This document shows positions 1 to 9,281 of a stretch of 64,000 nucleotides of DNA, piece by piece. The translations under genes were made by a program, and so were the position numbers. The notes beneath the pieces were generated by a model, which saw nothing but the letters and a program-made list of their open reading frames with translations, was not told the origin of the DNA and ran no database searches. Position 1 is the stretch's first letter. Each line of letters starts with the position of its first letter. Source of the DNA: a bacterium (GTDB lineage: Bacteria > Spirochaetota > Leptospiria > Leptospirales > Leptonemataceae); NCBI GenBank assembly GCA_024742665.1, contig JANSYA010000009.1, positions 124,001 through 188,000 of the forward strand. The letters run 5' to 3'.

Positions 1-2
1 AT

Positions 3-1190
3 GTCTTCAAGCTGACCCAGGCGGACAAAGACAAGGTCGTCGACGAGTGCTTTCAGTGCAAGCTGTGCTATGTTGCCTGCCCGTACACGGCCACCGACGA
101 ACATAAATACAATATCGATTATCCGGCGTTGATGCAGCGCTATCGGATGATCGACACGAAAAAGAACGGTCTCGGTTTGCGGGAAAAGATTCTGCAAAAC
201 CCGGATCTGGCCGGCAAAGCGAATACCGGCCTGCTTTCGGGCGTAATCAACTGGGGCCTGAACAATAACTTTCATCGTAAGATCGCGCAGGCCGTGATCG
301 GCATTCATAAAGATAAGAAGATGCCGGCCTTTCATCGAACTTCTTTCAGTCGCTGGTTCAAGCAGCACCGTGCGCGGCTGGAAAAAGAGGGCGGCGGAAT
401 CGTCGCGGATCCCGCGGCGAAGGTCGTATTATTCGCGACCTGCTTCGTGAACTATAATAATCCGCGAGTCGGCAAAGACGCCGTTCTGGTGCTGGAAAAA
501 AACAACGTCCAGGTGGAGTGTCCGAACCAGAATTGCTGCGGCATGCCCGGCCTGGACACGGGCGACATCGATTTCGCGATGCGGAAGATGGAGAAAAACA
601 TCGCGTCGCTCTATCCCTATGCGGAGCAGGGTTATAGGATCCTGGCGATCAACCCGACCTGTTCGCTGACGCTTAAGAAAGAGTATCCGAATTTTATGCC
701 GCCGGGGGAGCTGCGCGAAAAAGCGCAGGTGATTTCGAAGGCCACGCGGGATCTACACGAGTTTCTGTTCGAATTGAAGCAGGAAGAAAAGCTGAATCGC
801 GATTTCAAGAGCAGCCCCGGCAAGGTCGCCTATCACGTGCCGTGCCATCTGCGGATGCAAAACATCGGCTTTCGCTCTCGCGATATTATGAAGCTAATTC
901 CCGGCACGAAAATTTCGCCGGTGGCCGAGTGCTGCGGCCACGACGGAACCTTCGCCATGAAAGAAGAGTTCTTCGAGATGAGTATGAAGACCGGCAAGAA
1001 ATCTTTCGACGCCCTCAAGGCGGCCGGCGGCGATCAGGTGGCGACGGACTGTCCTCTGGCGGCGATCCAGCTGCAGCAGGGTATGGATCTCGACGAGGCG
1101 GCGATCCACCCCATTCAGGTGCTGGCCCGGGCCTATCGCAGTCCGGAAGACGGCGGCTGGGAGCACCCGGCGGTCAAGCCGGAAGAGTGA
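3..1190 (+). CDS. Fe-S oxidoreductase, HdrB/GlpC-type (5' partial)
   Basis: The frame is open to the left edge, so the N-terminus lies outside the window. The first visible codons carry a 4Fe-4S motif (CFQCKLCYVACP, CxxCxxCxxxCP). Two cysteine-rich CCG domains follow: one with NCCGMPG and a trailing NPTCS, and a second with VPCH, ECCGHDG and DCPLA. This architecture is that of the electron-transfer subunits GlpC, GlcF and HdrB/D, which bind Fe-S clusters and pass electrons from a flavin dehydrogenase to a quinone or thiol carrier. The DUF3501 gene starts 47 bases downstream and is a common partner of this type of protein, so the pair is probably co-transcribed. The electron donor cannot be named from this window. 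The fold assignment is secure; the exact substrate is not. Confidence 0.85.
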   Translation, partial: VFKLTQADKDKVVDECFQCKLCYVACPYTATDEHKYNIDYPALMQRYRMIDTKKNGLGLREKILQNPDLAGKANTGLLSGVINWGLNNNFHRKIAQAVIGIHKDKKMPAFHRTSFSRWFKQHRARLEKEGGGIVADPAAKVVLFATCFVNYNNPRVGKDAVLVLEKNNVQVECPNQNCCGMPGLDTGDIDFAMRKMEKNIASLYPYAEQGYRILAINPTCSLTLKKEYPNFMPPGELREKAQVISKATRDLHEFLFELKQEEKLNRDFKSSPGKVAYHVPCHLRMQNIGFRSRDIMKLIPGTKISPVAECCGHDGTFAMKEEFFEMSMKTGKKSFDALKAAGGDQVATDCPLAAIQLQQGMDLDEAAIHPIQVLARAYRSPEDGGWEHPAVKPEE

Positions 1191-1237
1191 GCGGTGAAAC
1201 TCCAGGAGTGAGTGGCGCAGCCCGAAGAACAATTACG

Positions 1238-1822
1238 ATGAATAAAATCGAGATCGAACATATCAAACCTCCCGCCGAGTACAATCGGATTCGTGCGGAG
1301 TATCGCGAGCACATCGCGCAGGTCAAAGAACACCGGCGCGTGCTCGTCGGGCCGTACCTGAATTTCCTGTTTGAGAATCGCGAGACCATGCTCTACCAGG
1401 TCCAGGAGATGATTCGCGCGGAAGGTCATACCAGCGAAGAGTCGATTCGTCATGAAGTGGATACCTACAATCAGATGGTCCCCGGTCCGCACGAATTGAA
1501 AGCCACGCTGCTGATCGAAATCGTAGACGAGATGACGCGCGCCGTCAAATTGCGCGAGCTCGTTGGAATCGAAAAAGAGATCAGCATGCTGATCGACCAG
1601 GACTACCAGGTTCAGGCCGAGTTCGATATGAGTCAGATCGATCCGGGAAAAGTTTCTTCGGTCCAGTTTATCAGCTTTCCCCTGGGGGAGCAGGCCACGG
1701 GCGCGCTGCTGCGCACGCAAAGCGTAGAGATGCTCGTTACGCATTCCGCCTGCAGCTATCGCGTGGCCCTTGCGCCGGAGCAGATAAAAGCGCTGCAGGA
1801 AGATTTGCGCGATAGCCTCTAA
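1238..1822 (+). CDS. DUF3501 family protein
   Basis: This 194-residue soluble protein begins MNKIEIEHIKPPAEYN at an ATG. Open frame continues upstream of that ATG but only as a shadow of the Fe-S gene. Its length, the central YLNFLFENRETMLYQVQEM segment and the later HELKATLLIE segment match the DUF3501 family as I know it. That family has no assigned activity but is repeatedly found next to HdrB/GlpC-like Fe-S proteins, as here. I infer an accessory role for the upstream oxidoreductase. No signal peptide or membrane segment is visible. Confidence 0.75.
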   Translation: MNKIEIEHIKPPAEYNRIRAEYREHIAQVKEHRRVLVGPYLNFLFENRETMLYQVQEMIRAEGHTSEESIRHEVDTYNQMVPGPHELKATLLIEIVDEMTRAVKLRELVGIEKEISMLIDQDYQVQAEFDMSQIDPGKVSSVQFISFPLGEQATGALLRTQSVEMLVTHSACSYRVALAPEQIKALQEDLRDSL

Positions 1823-1916
1823 AGTTTTAGAGGCTCATGCGGGCGGTAGTCCGGTCGGCTTGAAAAGCCCGGTCGATTTGAGTGGACTTCACGCCGGGGA
1901 AGCTCGACGCTGGTGT

Positions 1917-3467
1917 ATGTTCCAGGCTCCCCGTAAATTCGCAAGGCTTCTGTCGCGTTGCGCTGCGATCGCAGCAGTCGCATGTTTTTTAGAGGCCTCG
2001 CCCTTCGCCGCGCTCCAGGCGGAAACGCCGCGACTTTCAAATATAGAAGTCGCGAATCGCGCGGTCGTTCACATTCGCTCGACTTTCTTTACGCACTCCT
2101 ACGAAAACCCCTGGAACGCGCCGCTGATCCGTCGGTCTTCCGGAACCGGTTTTATTATCGCGGGCAATCGAATCGTAACGAACGCTCACGTTGTCAGTCA
2201 GGCGAATACCCTGCGCGTGCAGCGACCGACGCAGCGAACGGACTACGAAGCTCGCGTGTTGCATATCGCCCACGACTGCGACCTGGCCATGCTCGTGGTC
2301 GAAGACCCGGCCTTTTTCGAAGACTCCACTCCGCTGGAAATCGGCCCGACGCCCGCACTGAATACGCCGATCGAAGTGATCGGCTTTCCGATCGGCGGCG
2401 ACCGCGTTTCGATTACTCGCGGCGTTGTTTCGCGGATGGGAATGGATACCTACAGTCACAGCCAGATCGACTCGCATCTGACTCTACAGGTCGATGCGGC
2501 CATTAACCCGGGCAATTCGGGCGGACCGGCTTTGCAGGACGGACGCGTGATCGGCGTGGCTTTTCAGGTTCTGAGCCAGGGCGAAAATCTCGGCTATCTG
2601 ATACCGCCTCCCGTAGTGAATAAATTTCTGACCGATATCAAAGACGGCAAGTACGACGGCTATATTGAGTTCGGCGCTTTTGAAATGCAGACGACCAATC
2701 CCACGCTGCGCAAAGCAACCGGCGTCGAAGAGGCTTCGCCGGCGCCCGACACCGGCGTTTTGGTATATCGCGTGATTCCCGGTTCGACAGCGGACGGCAT
2801 TCTGCGGACGGGCGATATTTTGCTTTCGATCAACGGCAATTCGATTACCGAGAGCGGTGACGTTCAGCTCAACGGCTCGCTGATTCAGTATACGCAGCTG
2901 ATTGACAATCTGGGCCCGGGCGATCCGATCAAGGCGGAAGTGTGGCGCGACGGCAAGCGGATTCAGCTGGAGATGGGCGCGCGAATCACTCGCCTGATTG
3001 AGTTTCAACGGCGCAATCATGATACCGGTCCTTCGTACGCGATCTTCGCCGGTCTCGTATTTCAGCCGCTCGATGCGAATCTAATGGAAACCTTCGCGGC
3101 GCGCTGGGCGCAGGCCGGTCGTCCCGAAATATTCTATCGTTATAGCTACTATCTCTCGGGCGAAATCTATCGCGATACGGAGATCGACGTTGTCTTTACG
3201 CGTCGGCTCGCCGCGCAGGTGAATCTGTACGCCGGCGATTTCGAGGGCCGGATCGTCGAATCGGTGAACGGGAAATCGATCAAAAACTTTCGCGAATTCG
3301 TAAAGCTGGCCGACGAAACTCTCAAAACCGAGCGTTATTTGATTTTGCGTTTCCACGGAATTCCGCGGCCGCTGGTGTTGAAATCGGCTGATATTCGCGC
3401 GGCCCGAAAAGTGATCCCCGAAAAGTACGGCATTCGCGCCGATCGCAATCTGCAGGGGCGGGGTTGA
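1917..3467 (+). CDS. HtrA/Deg-type periplasmic serine protease
   Basis: The protein has 516 residues and is exported. From the ATG chosen here the N-terminus is basic, then hydrophobic, and ends AALQA, a good signal peptide; a TTG at 1860 would add 19 non-signal-like residues. The trypsin-like domain has an intact triad: His91 in TNAHVV, Asp122 in DCDLAML and Ser201 in NPGNSGGPA. A PDZ-like region follows (GSTADGILRTGDILLSING), then a second degenerate PDZ-like C-terminal domain (GRIVESVNGKSIKNF). Deg proteases degrade or refold damaged envelope proteins. The next gene is a catalytically dead paralogue starting 38 bases after this stop codon, so the two probably work as a pair. Confidence 0.88.
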   Translation: MFQAPRKFARLLSRCAAIAAVACFLEASPFAALQAETPRLSNIEVANRAVVHIRSTFFTHSYENPWNAPLIRRSSGTGFIIAGNRIVTNAHVVSQANTLRVQRPTQRTDYEARVLHIAHDCDLAMLVVEDPAFFEDSTPLEIGPTPALNTPIEVIGFPIGGDRVSITRGVVSRMGMDTYSHSQIDSHLTLQVDAAINPGNSGGPALQDGRVIGVAFQVLSQGENLGYLIPPPVVNKFLTDIKDGKYDGYIEFGAFEMQTTNPTLRKATGVEEASPAPDTGVLVYRVIPGSTADGILRTGDILLSINGNSITESGDVQLNGSLIQYTQLIDNLGPGDPIKAEVWRDGKRIQLEMGARITRLIEFQRRNHDTGPSYAIFAGLVFQPLDANLMETFAARWAQAGRPEIFYRYSYYLSGEIYRDTEIDVVFTRRLAAQVNLYAGDFEGRIVESVNGKSIKNFREFVKLADETLKTERYLILRFHGIPRPLVLKSADIRAARKVIPEKYGIRADRNLQGRG

Positions 3468-3492
3468 ACCTGCAGATGGATCAGCACGAATC

Positions 3493-3497
3493 AGGAG
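3493..3497 (+). promoter_or_regulatory. Ribosome binding site deciding a TTG start
   Basis: AGGAG lies 8 bases before a TTG codon at 3506. No ATG with comparable spacing exists for the pseudo-HtrA gene, so this site selects the TTG start. Confidence 0.6.
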
Positions 3498-3505
3498 TAT
3501 ATTTT

Positions 3506-5095
3506 TTGAAGTCATCGCAAATGCAATTACAGTCTCGTCTATTTTCGTTTCGCTCCGCGGGGATTCGCTGCGTTCGTTTCTCGGGTTTCGCCGCCGTGTT
3601 CTTGCTCGCACTCGCACTGTTCGCCGGAGGCTTCTCCGGGGCGAAGATCTCCGGCGGCTTGCACGCCGATTCCGCCGCGCTGCCGTTGGATCTTTCGATT
3701 CGCAAGAGCGTCGTGCTGGTTAGAATTACGCCGATCTATTATAATTACGCCATTCCCTGGGTGAAACAGCCCGGCCAGAGCTACACGGTCGTCGGTCTGG
3801 TTATGCCCGGCAAAAAGATCCTGGTGCTGGCGAATGATATTCGCAACGCCGCTTTACTGGAAGTGACTCGCTATTCTTCGTACGAACGCTCGCTGGCGAA
3901 AGTCAACCTGCTCGACATCGAAGCGAATCTCGCGCTGCTGTCGGTTGAAGACGACAGTTTCTTTGATAATCTACTGCCGCTGCCGGCCGGTCGCGATCCG
4001 GTGCCTGGCGGTTCGGTGACGGCCGTGAAGGTCGATCAGGTCTTTCGCGTGTATCGTGAGAAGCTGCAAATCAAAGAGGTGAACGCCTCGGCGGATTTCG
4101 GTTTTACGCATTTGCCTGTGACGGTGTTCCGTTCCAGCGAGCCCTTTCAAAACGGCGGCATCTTACTCTGCCAGGTGCGCTATGTTTGCGGCTTCATCGG
4201 CTATTCGGATCAGGAAAAGCGAACGGAATCGATTCCGCCGTCGACCTTCGAGGTCTTTCGCAAGCGCGCGCAGTCCCGGGATTATTCCGGCTTTGTCGCC
4301 CAGGGCTACGTTCTCGATCAGCTTGTGGACCCCGTGCAGCGAGAGTACTATCGTTTACCGAAAGATTTGCGTGGCGCACTCGTTTCGCAGGTCGTTCCGG
4401 GCACCTCTGCTTACGGCGTGCTGCGTGCGGAAGATATTCTGCTGTCTCTGGACGGCGTGGCCGTCGACGATCTGGGCTTTTATGAGGACGCGCAATTCGG
4501 CCGGCAACACGCGCTGCTGTTGGGCAATCGCAGCCCGAGTGGGATTCGTGAACCCGGCGACGTGGTGCGCGTGAAAGTCTTTCGGGACGGCAAAGAGGTC
4601 GCATTAGAAATGCCTCTGCGTTCTTATAGCGGTCGCGCCGAGCGCATCCCCTGGCTGGTGCAGGGTCAGCCGGACTATCTCGTCGAAAACGGATTGTTGT
4701 TTCTGGAAATGTCGGTGCCGCTGGTGCGCCAGCTGTACGGCAAGTCCTGGCAACGAAACGCAATCGAGCTGGCGCAAATCTACCAGGACAAACGTTTTTA
4801 CAAGAAACCCGGCGACGATCGCGTCGTGCTTCTGGCCGGCGCCCTGCCGGATCCGGTGACGCGCGGCTATGAAGATTTGCGTGGAGCGCCGGTGACTTCG
4901 CTGAACGGCAAGCCCGTGCATAATTTAAAACAAATGCGCGAAAAGATTCTGGAGCTGAAGCGTTCCGGCGAATCGATCGTCGAGCTGCGTTTGAGCGGCG
5001 GCCAGCCGGTGTACTTAAACATTGGCGACCGCGAGGCGATCAATAAACGGATTAATACGCGCTACCAGATTCCGGCGGCTTCCAGTTTCGAATGA
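3506..5095 (+). CDS. HtrA-like pseudoprotease (triad replaced by Asn)
   Basis: This 529-residue paralogue of the preceding protease has a basic N-terminus, a long hydrophobic signal or anchor (about residues 27-45), a trypsin-like domain and PDZ-like repeats (GTSAYGVLRAEDILLSLDG; GAPVTSLNGKPVHNLKQM). Aligned by hand with its neighbour, TNAHVV becomes VLANDI (His to Asn110), CDLAML becomes ANLALL (Asp to Asn141) and GNSGGPA becomes FQNGGIL (Ser to Asn216). The fold is kept while the whole triad is lost, which argues for a scaffold, substrate-binding or regulatory role, perhaps in a mixed oligomer with the active protease. The start rests on the AGGAG/TTG pair; an ATG at 3476 is possible. Confidence 0.82.
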   Translation: MKSSQMQLQSRLFSFRSAGIRCVRFSGFAAVFLLALALFAGGFSGAKISGGLHADSAALPLDLSIRKSVVLVRITPIYYNYAIPWVKQPGQSYTVVGLVMPGKKILVLANDIRNAALLEVTRYSSYERSLAKVNLLDIEANLALLSVEDDSFFDNLLPLPAGRDPVPGGSVTAVKVDQVFRVYREKLQIKEVNASADFGFTHLPVTVFRSSEPFQNGGILLCQVRYVCGFIGYSDQEKRTESIPPSTFEVFRKRAQSRDYSGFVAQGYVLDQLVDPVQREYYRLPKDLRGALVSQVVPGTSAYGVLRAEDILLSLDGVAVDDLGFYEDAQFGRQHALLLGNRSPSGIREPGDVVRVKVFRDGKEVALEMPLRSYSGRAERIPWLVQGQPDYLVENGLLFLEMSVPLVRQLYGKSWQRNAIELAQIYQDKRFYKKPGDDRVVLLAGALPDPVTRGYEDLRGAPVTSLNGKPVHNLKQMREKILELKRSGESIVELRLSGGQPVYLNIGDREAINKRINTRYQIPAASSFE

Positions 5096-5166
5096 AATTT
5101 GAGCGCTGAGAAAGAAAAGAGCGGCGCACCGATAGAGGATCCGGCATTGTCTGCCAGGGGCGCTGC

Positions 5167-6096
5167 TCAGTAGATATAGTACTTGAGGCCGACGTTTGCC
5201 CGAACTTCTTCGGAGTAGCTGTCTTCTTCCGGCTTGATGTTGTGGATCGGAACTTCCACCATCGCCTGCAGTCGTAGCGACTGGGTTGCAAGCTGCAGGC
5301 CAGGAGCGAAGAAGACCGTGCCGTATTCCGTGCCGGTGATATTGTCGCCGTCCAGTTTGTCCGCGTAGTTATATCGCGTGGAAATACCCGCCAGCACCGT
5401 CAGTGGATGCGTGCCCTGAGAATGAGAGTAGGAGCCCAGGCCGTAGCCGAAAGTTACGTTCGCGAGAATCGTTTCGCCGGGATTGTAGTTTTCGCGAGCC
5501 ATTCTCCAGCGATGCCCGACGCCGACGCGAATGTCGGCGCGGTCGAATAGATAGCGGCTGCTCAGCTCGCTATCAAAGCGATAGCCGCCGGAATTCAACC
5601 AGGCTTCGCGCGGGGCGTCGAAGCGACCGTTGTCGCGTGCGATCGGAGCGTTGACAGTTTCGCGAAACTCCACTCGCAGGGGGCCGTTGCGAAAAAAATT
5701 AAAGCCGCCGTGGGCGCTCAGGTACCGCGGCCCTTCGACGTTTTCGTTTCGCCCTTCCTGACGATACTCCCGGACCGCGTATTCGAACGAGCCGCCCATA
5801 AAGAACCGGCCGATCGTCGCTTCGAGCGGGATGATCACCGGCACCGAGAAAGTGCGGATATTTCCCAAGGATTCGCTGACCCTTGAGTCGTAGGAGAAGT
5901 GGCTGCCCAGGGAAGCGTTCAAACGCGCGCCGCTGAAGCTGTTGCCGTAGGGCTCGTAGATATCGAAACCGGTCGTCGGCCGACCAATTCCGAAGCGCTG
6001 GGGCTGAGCCCGGAGCGTGCCGACGCTGATCATCGAAAAGACGGCGGCGAAAACGGTCGGGCAGATGACGCTAAAAAAAATTCCAGACCGGCGCAT
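5167..6096 (-). CDS. Outer-membrane beta-barrel protein, unknown
   Basis: This 309-residue protein starts MRRSGIFFSVICPTVFAAVF with a typical signal peptide ending near LRAQ. The mature part alternates hydrophobic and polar residues, with many aromatic and glycine positions (for example GGSFEYAVREYRQ and VRANVGLKYYIY). It ends in tyrosine, the C-terminal aromatic signature recognised by the Bam machinery. I infer an outer-membrane barrel of roughly 12-14 strands. No family is recognised. Longer frame upstream of 6096 is poorly protein-like. It converges with the pseudo-HtrA gene and stands alone. Confidence 0.7.
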   Translation of the reverse strand: MRRSGIFFSVICPTVFAAVFSMISVGTLRAQPQRFGIGRPTTGFDIYEPYGNSFSGARLNASLGSHFSYDSRVSESLGNIRTFSVPVIIPLEATIGRFFMGGSFEYAVREYRQEGRNENVEGPRYLSAHGGFNFFRNGPLRVEFRETVNAPIARDNGRFDAPREAWLNSGGYRFDSELSSRYLFDRADIRVGVGHRWRMARENYNPGETILANVTFGYGLGSYSHSQGTHPLTVLAGISTRYNYADKLDGDNITGTEYGTVFFAPGLQLATQSLRLQAMVEVPIHNIKPEEDSYSEEVRANVGLKYYIY

Positions 6097-6262
6097 CGCC
6101 GTTCGCGGAAGAAATCCGGGGCGCGAGAGGGCGGGGCCTCGACAGGTGCTTGCCGCCGTAGAGCCAGATGTATGGGCTGAATGTTCTTTCGGTCGGGCCG
6201 ACATGATTTTGCGGAGCCCAGGGCGGGCTCCTGATTAATTTTCGGATAATGCCCTTGATTCG

Positions 6263-6279
6263 AGCATACAGTCTATGCT
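6263..6279. repeat. Short inverted repeat in a divergent intergenic region
   Basis: AGCATA and TATGCT flank a 5-base spacer in the 272-base gap between the barrel gene (minus strand) and the pseudopeptidase gene (plus strand). It could be an operator or part of a promoter region. Nothing else recognisable is in this gap. Confidence 0.3.
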
Positions 6280-6368
6280 TATTTGCGGGAAAGGAGCCTT
6301 TTTTCGGGGTTGGACAGCGATCGGATGAACTCCCATCGGCCCCATTGCTCTAATAGATACGACTGGAT

Positions 6369-9149
6369 ATGTTTTTGCGACAGAATATGAAACGGCTCAG
6401 AGCACTCTTCCCCAAATCGATGATATTGAGCACAGGTCTGCGCTCCATGCTTGCCATGGCGCTGCTGGTGAGTGTAGGAACTCCTACAGGGACGGCCGCA
6501 CCCGGTTTCGATGCCGCGCGGGTGCAATCGAAAAGCTGCCGGCCGCCTGCCTATCGATGCGGATTTCAGCCGCCGACCGCCGACGATCTGGCGGCCGCAC
6601 CGCTGGCCGATCCGCTGCTCGGTGATTCTGTCGGCTCCGGCCAGAATGGGACCCGGCTGCCGGCCCGCGTTGATTTGAGCGCGCAAATGCCGCCCGTCGG
6701 TGATCAGGGCCCCCACGCGTCCGGCGTCGCCTGGGCTCTGGCTTACGGTCTCATGTCTCACGGGCGCGCCGCTCAAAATCAAAGCGGAATTCTTGCGACG
6801 CCGGCGGGTTTCGTTGTCCAGGCTCCCGCCCGGGGAGAGACCGGCCGGACGCCCTGTCGGGCCGGCGGGCGGGACGCGGATCGCATGTATTCGCCCGCGG
6901 ATCTGTACGCCGCGTTGAACTCGCGCGGCGAGGGCGGCATTGATTTATTGCGAGCCGGCCGCCATCTTGTGCGTCAGGGCGCTCTTGACTGCAATGCGGC
7001 GCCGTACGATCCGGATGCCGATCGGATCGCAGGACCTTCGCAGCAGACTGGAGGCGAGGAAGCGGGGAATCTTCCGACGAATGCCGGTGCTGCGCGCTTT
7101 CGCGCCCGGGGTCTGCACAGACTGGAGCCGTCGAATCTGGCGGAGATCCAGGCCCGTCTGGCGGGCGGCAAGCCGGTGGCGATCGGCCTTTCGATTTACG
7201 AAGATTTTTATCAGCTCGGTCGAGGCGTGTACGAAGTGCCCGCGGCGAATATTCGCGAGCGCGGCTTTCGGGGCGGGCATGCGGTCGTGCTGGTCGGTTA
7301 CGATGATCATAAAAAATCCAGGCAGGGCGGTTCCGGGGCCTTTCGTTTTTTGAATTCGTTTTCGCGGGACTGGGGCGACCGCGGCTACGGTTGGATTTCA
7401 TATCGCGCGTTTCGCCAGCTTGTCCGCACGGCGGTCATTCTGGATTTCGGCGAAGCGAATGCGGCCGTCGATGCAGCCGGCTTCGCGCCGGACGGTGCCG
7501 CGCTGCCCGCGCCGCCGATGGAGCTCGTCGCGACCCGCGGTCACTTCGCGGATCGGATCGTGCTGCAGTTCAGCGAATCCCCCGGGGCGGTCGCCTATGA
7601 AATCAGCCGGGCCTGGCCCCGCAGTCTGAGCGAAGACAAAGCCCGCCCTTTCGAAGTGATCGGATACAGTCGCGAAACGCTATTTGTGGATCGCGGAATT
7701 CAGCCCGACGTCGCCTTTCGTTATCGCGTGCGTGCGATTGGGACGGCCGGATTTTCCCGCGAGTCGGCTGCGGTCGGCGAAGGTTTCACCACCAAAAAGA
7801 GCGACGCGAAGAATCGCCTGCCGCTGCGCGTGATCGGACTGCGCGCTCCGGCATCGGTTTCGAACACGGCCGGGGGGCGTTCGCAGGTCGAACTGTCCTG
7901 GAATGCCGCGACGGGAGCGAAGGCGTACCGCGTCATGCGCTTTGAAGTAGATCGGAATCGCTGGCGCGTGCTTTCGCGCTCGCAGTCCAAAACGAAGTAC
8001 TTAGATCGCCGGCCGCAGCGTGGCGCCTGGAATGTGTATCGCGTGCAGGCAATCAACGACGCGGGGCGCGCGGCCTGGAGTGAATCGGCGCGCGTTCTGA
8101 TCGGCGGTCCGGGCACGCCGCCGGCGACGGTCGCGCGGCTCTCGGCCAGTCGCGGCGGTTCCGCCGGTCGCGTGACTTTGACCTGGGATCTTGTCCCCGG
8201 AGCGGATCGCTATCGCGTCTACCGTTTCGCCCGTCCGTCCGGCGGCGCGTCGAGCGGGGTCTGGCAGGGACCCTTCGCCGTTTCTGGATCGAACTACGTC
8301 GACGAGCTGGACGAGGAAGCCATCAGCGAAGGCGGAAGCTATATCGCCTATCGCATGGCCGCTGGAAATGCCGCGGGCTTTTCGCCTCCGGGTCCGACCG
8401 TTTTCGGCTTCGCGCGTTCGCAGGAGGATTCGGATCAGGATGCGGAAGACAATCCGGCCGGGATCGCTCAGCTTACGCCGCCGACGACAGTGCGTTTGCA
8501 GTCGACTCGCCGCGGCGTGCGCCTGAGCTGGTCGCCGGTGGCGGGCGCCGTCGAATACTATGTATTGCGCAAGCGGGCCGGCGAAGCGGATTTCGGTTTC
8601 GTCGGCAACGTGGCGGCGCAAGCGGGCAAAGTCGGCGGCGTCTTCCAGGAAGAGTTCCCGGGCGAAGCGGGCGATTTGTTTTTGTATACAGTGCGCGCGA
8701 AACCGGCCGGCGCGGATCAGGAATCCGGCGATTCCGATGTCGCGGTCGCTTTCCAGAATCTGCCGGACGCTCTGAGCGGCAAACGCAAGCGATTCTTCTG
8801 GAATCAGGGCGACGGCATCGGCGGCCGCGATCGATCGAATTTCACAGGCGTCTGGACCGCAATGGACTGGGACGGCGAATCGGGCCCGCGGCGCATTGAA
8901 ATGCGTATTGTTCAGGACGGCCCGCGTTTCGAAGGCGAATACCGGATCGGCAACAATCCATCTCGCAAATTTGAGGGCAGCTACGTGTACGGCAGCCGGG
9001 TGCTGGAAACCGCGGGATTTCACATGCAGCTGCTCCATACGCCGCAGGCGAGCGGCGGAGCTCTGGCCGCCGAGAGTATCGTGCGAATCGATAGCCGCGA
9101 TCTTTCGCCGTACGACGTCGAGCTGGCCTTCGAGAAGACCGGCCTGTAG
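6369..9149 (+). CDS. Papain-like (C1A fold) pseudopeptidase with Fn3-like repeats
   Basis: The 926-residue protein has an N-terminal hydrophobic signal (about residues 18-40), a C1A peptidase-like domain to about residue 360, then about four fibronectin-III-like modules separated by proline-rich linkers (WNAATGAKAYRVMRFE, WDLVPGADRYRVYRF, WSPVAGAVEYYVLRK), and a C-terminal domain with FTGVWTAMDWDGE. The papain signature is recognisable as DQGPHASGVAWALAYG, but the catalytic cysteine position is Gly119 (codon GGC at 6723-6725). The His region (GHAVVLVGYDD) and Asn region (LNSFSRDWGDRGYGW) are intact. It is probably exported and acts by binding rather than cleavage. A strong terminator overlaps its stop codon. 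Confidence 0.8.
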   Translation: MFLRQNMKRLRALFPKSMILSTGLRSMLAMALLVSVGTPTGTAAPGFDAARVQSKSCRPPAYRCGFQPPTADDLAAAPLADPLLGDSVGSGQNGTRLPARVDLSAQMPPVGDQGPHASGVAWALAYGLMSHGRAAQNQSGILATPAGFVVQAPARGETGRTPCRAGGRDADRMYSPADLYAALNSRGEGGIDLLRAGRHLVRQGALDCNAAPYDPDADRIAGPSQQTGGEEAGNLPTNAGAARFRARGLHRLEPSNLAEIQARLAGGKPVAIGLSIYEDFYQLGRGVYEVPAANIRERGFRGGHAVVLVGYDDHKKSRQGGSGAFRFLNSFSRDWGDRGYGWISYRAFRQLVRTAVILDFGEANAAVDAAGFAPDGAALPAPPMELVATRGHFADRIVLQFSESPGAVAYEISRAWPRSLSEDKARPFEVIGYSRETLFVDRGIQPDVAFRYRVRAIGTAGFSRESAAVGEGFTTKKSDAKNRLPLRVIGLRAPASVSNTAGGRSQVELSWNAATGAKAYRVMRFEVDRNRWRVLSRSQSKTKYLDRRPQRGAWNVYRVQAINDAGRAAWSESARVLIGGPGTPPATVARLSASRGGSAGRVTLTWDLVPGADRYRVYRFARPSGGASSGVWQGPFAVSGSNYVDELDEEAISEGGSYIAYRMAAGNAAGFSPPGPTVFGFARSQEDSDQDAEDNPAGIAQLTPPTTVRLQSTRRGVRLSWSPVAGAVEYYVLRKRAGEADFGFVGNVAAQAGKVGGVFQEEFPGEAGDLFLYTVRAKPAGADQESGDSDVAVAFQNLPDALSGKRKRFFWNQGDGIGGRDRSNFTGVWTAMDWDGESGPRRIEMRIVQDGPRFEGEYRIGNNPSRKFEGSYVYGSRVLETAGFHMQLLHTPQASGGALAAESIVRIDSRDLSPYDVELAFEKTGL

Positions 9150-9164
9150 TCGGCCGGCTTTTTG
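9139..9164 (+). terminator. Rho-independent terminator
   Basis: CCGGCC and GGCCGG form a 6-bp GC stem with a 7-base loop containing the TAG stop, followed immediately by CTTTTTG. Position and structure fit termination of the pseudopeptidase transcript. Confidence 0.75.
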
Positions 9165-9281
9165 TTCTTTGATCCGGCCCTGCCGCCGGGCGGAATTTTC
9201 CGCGCGCGGACAGGCTGCTTTTTTGTTGCCGGGGATTCGATTTGACCTTTCCGGCTGCCGATGGTAGTAGGTAAGCCGACG

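Noticed and set aside
842..1237. Long frame upstream of the DUF3501 ATG
   Set aside because: Arg/Gly-rich shadow of the Fe-S oxidoreductase gene; the real protein starts at 1238.
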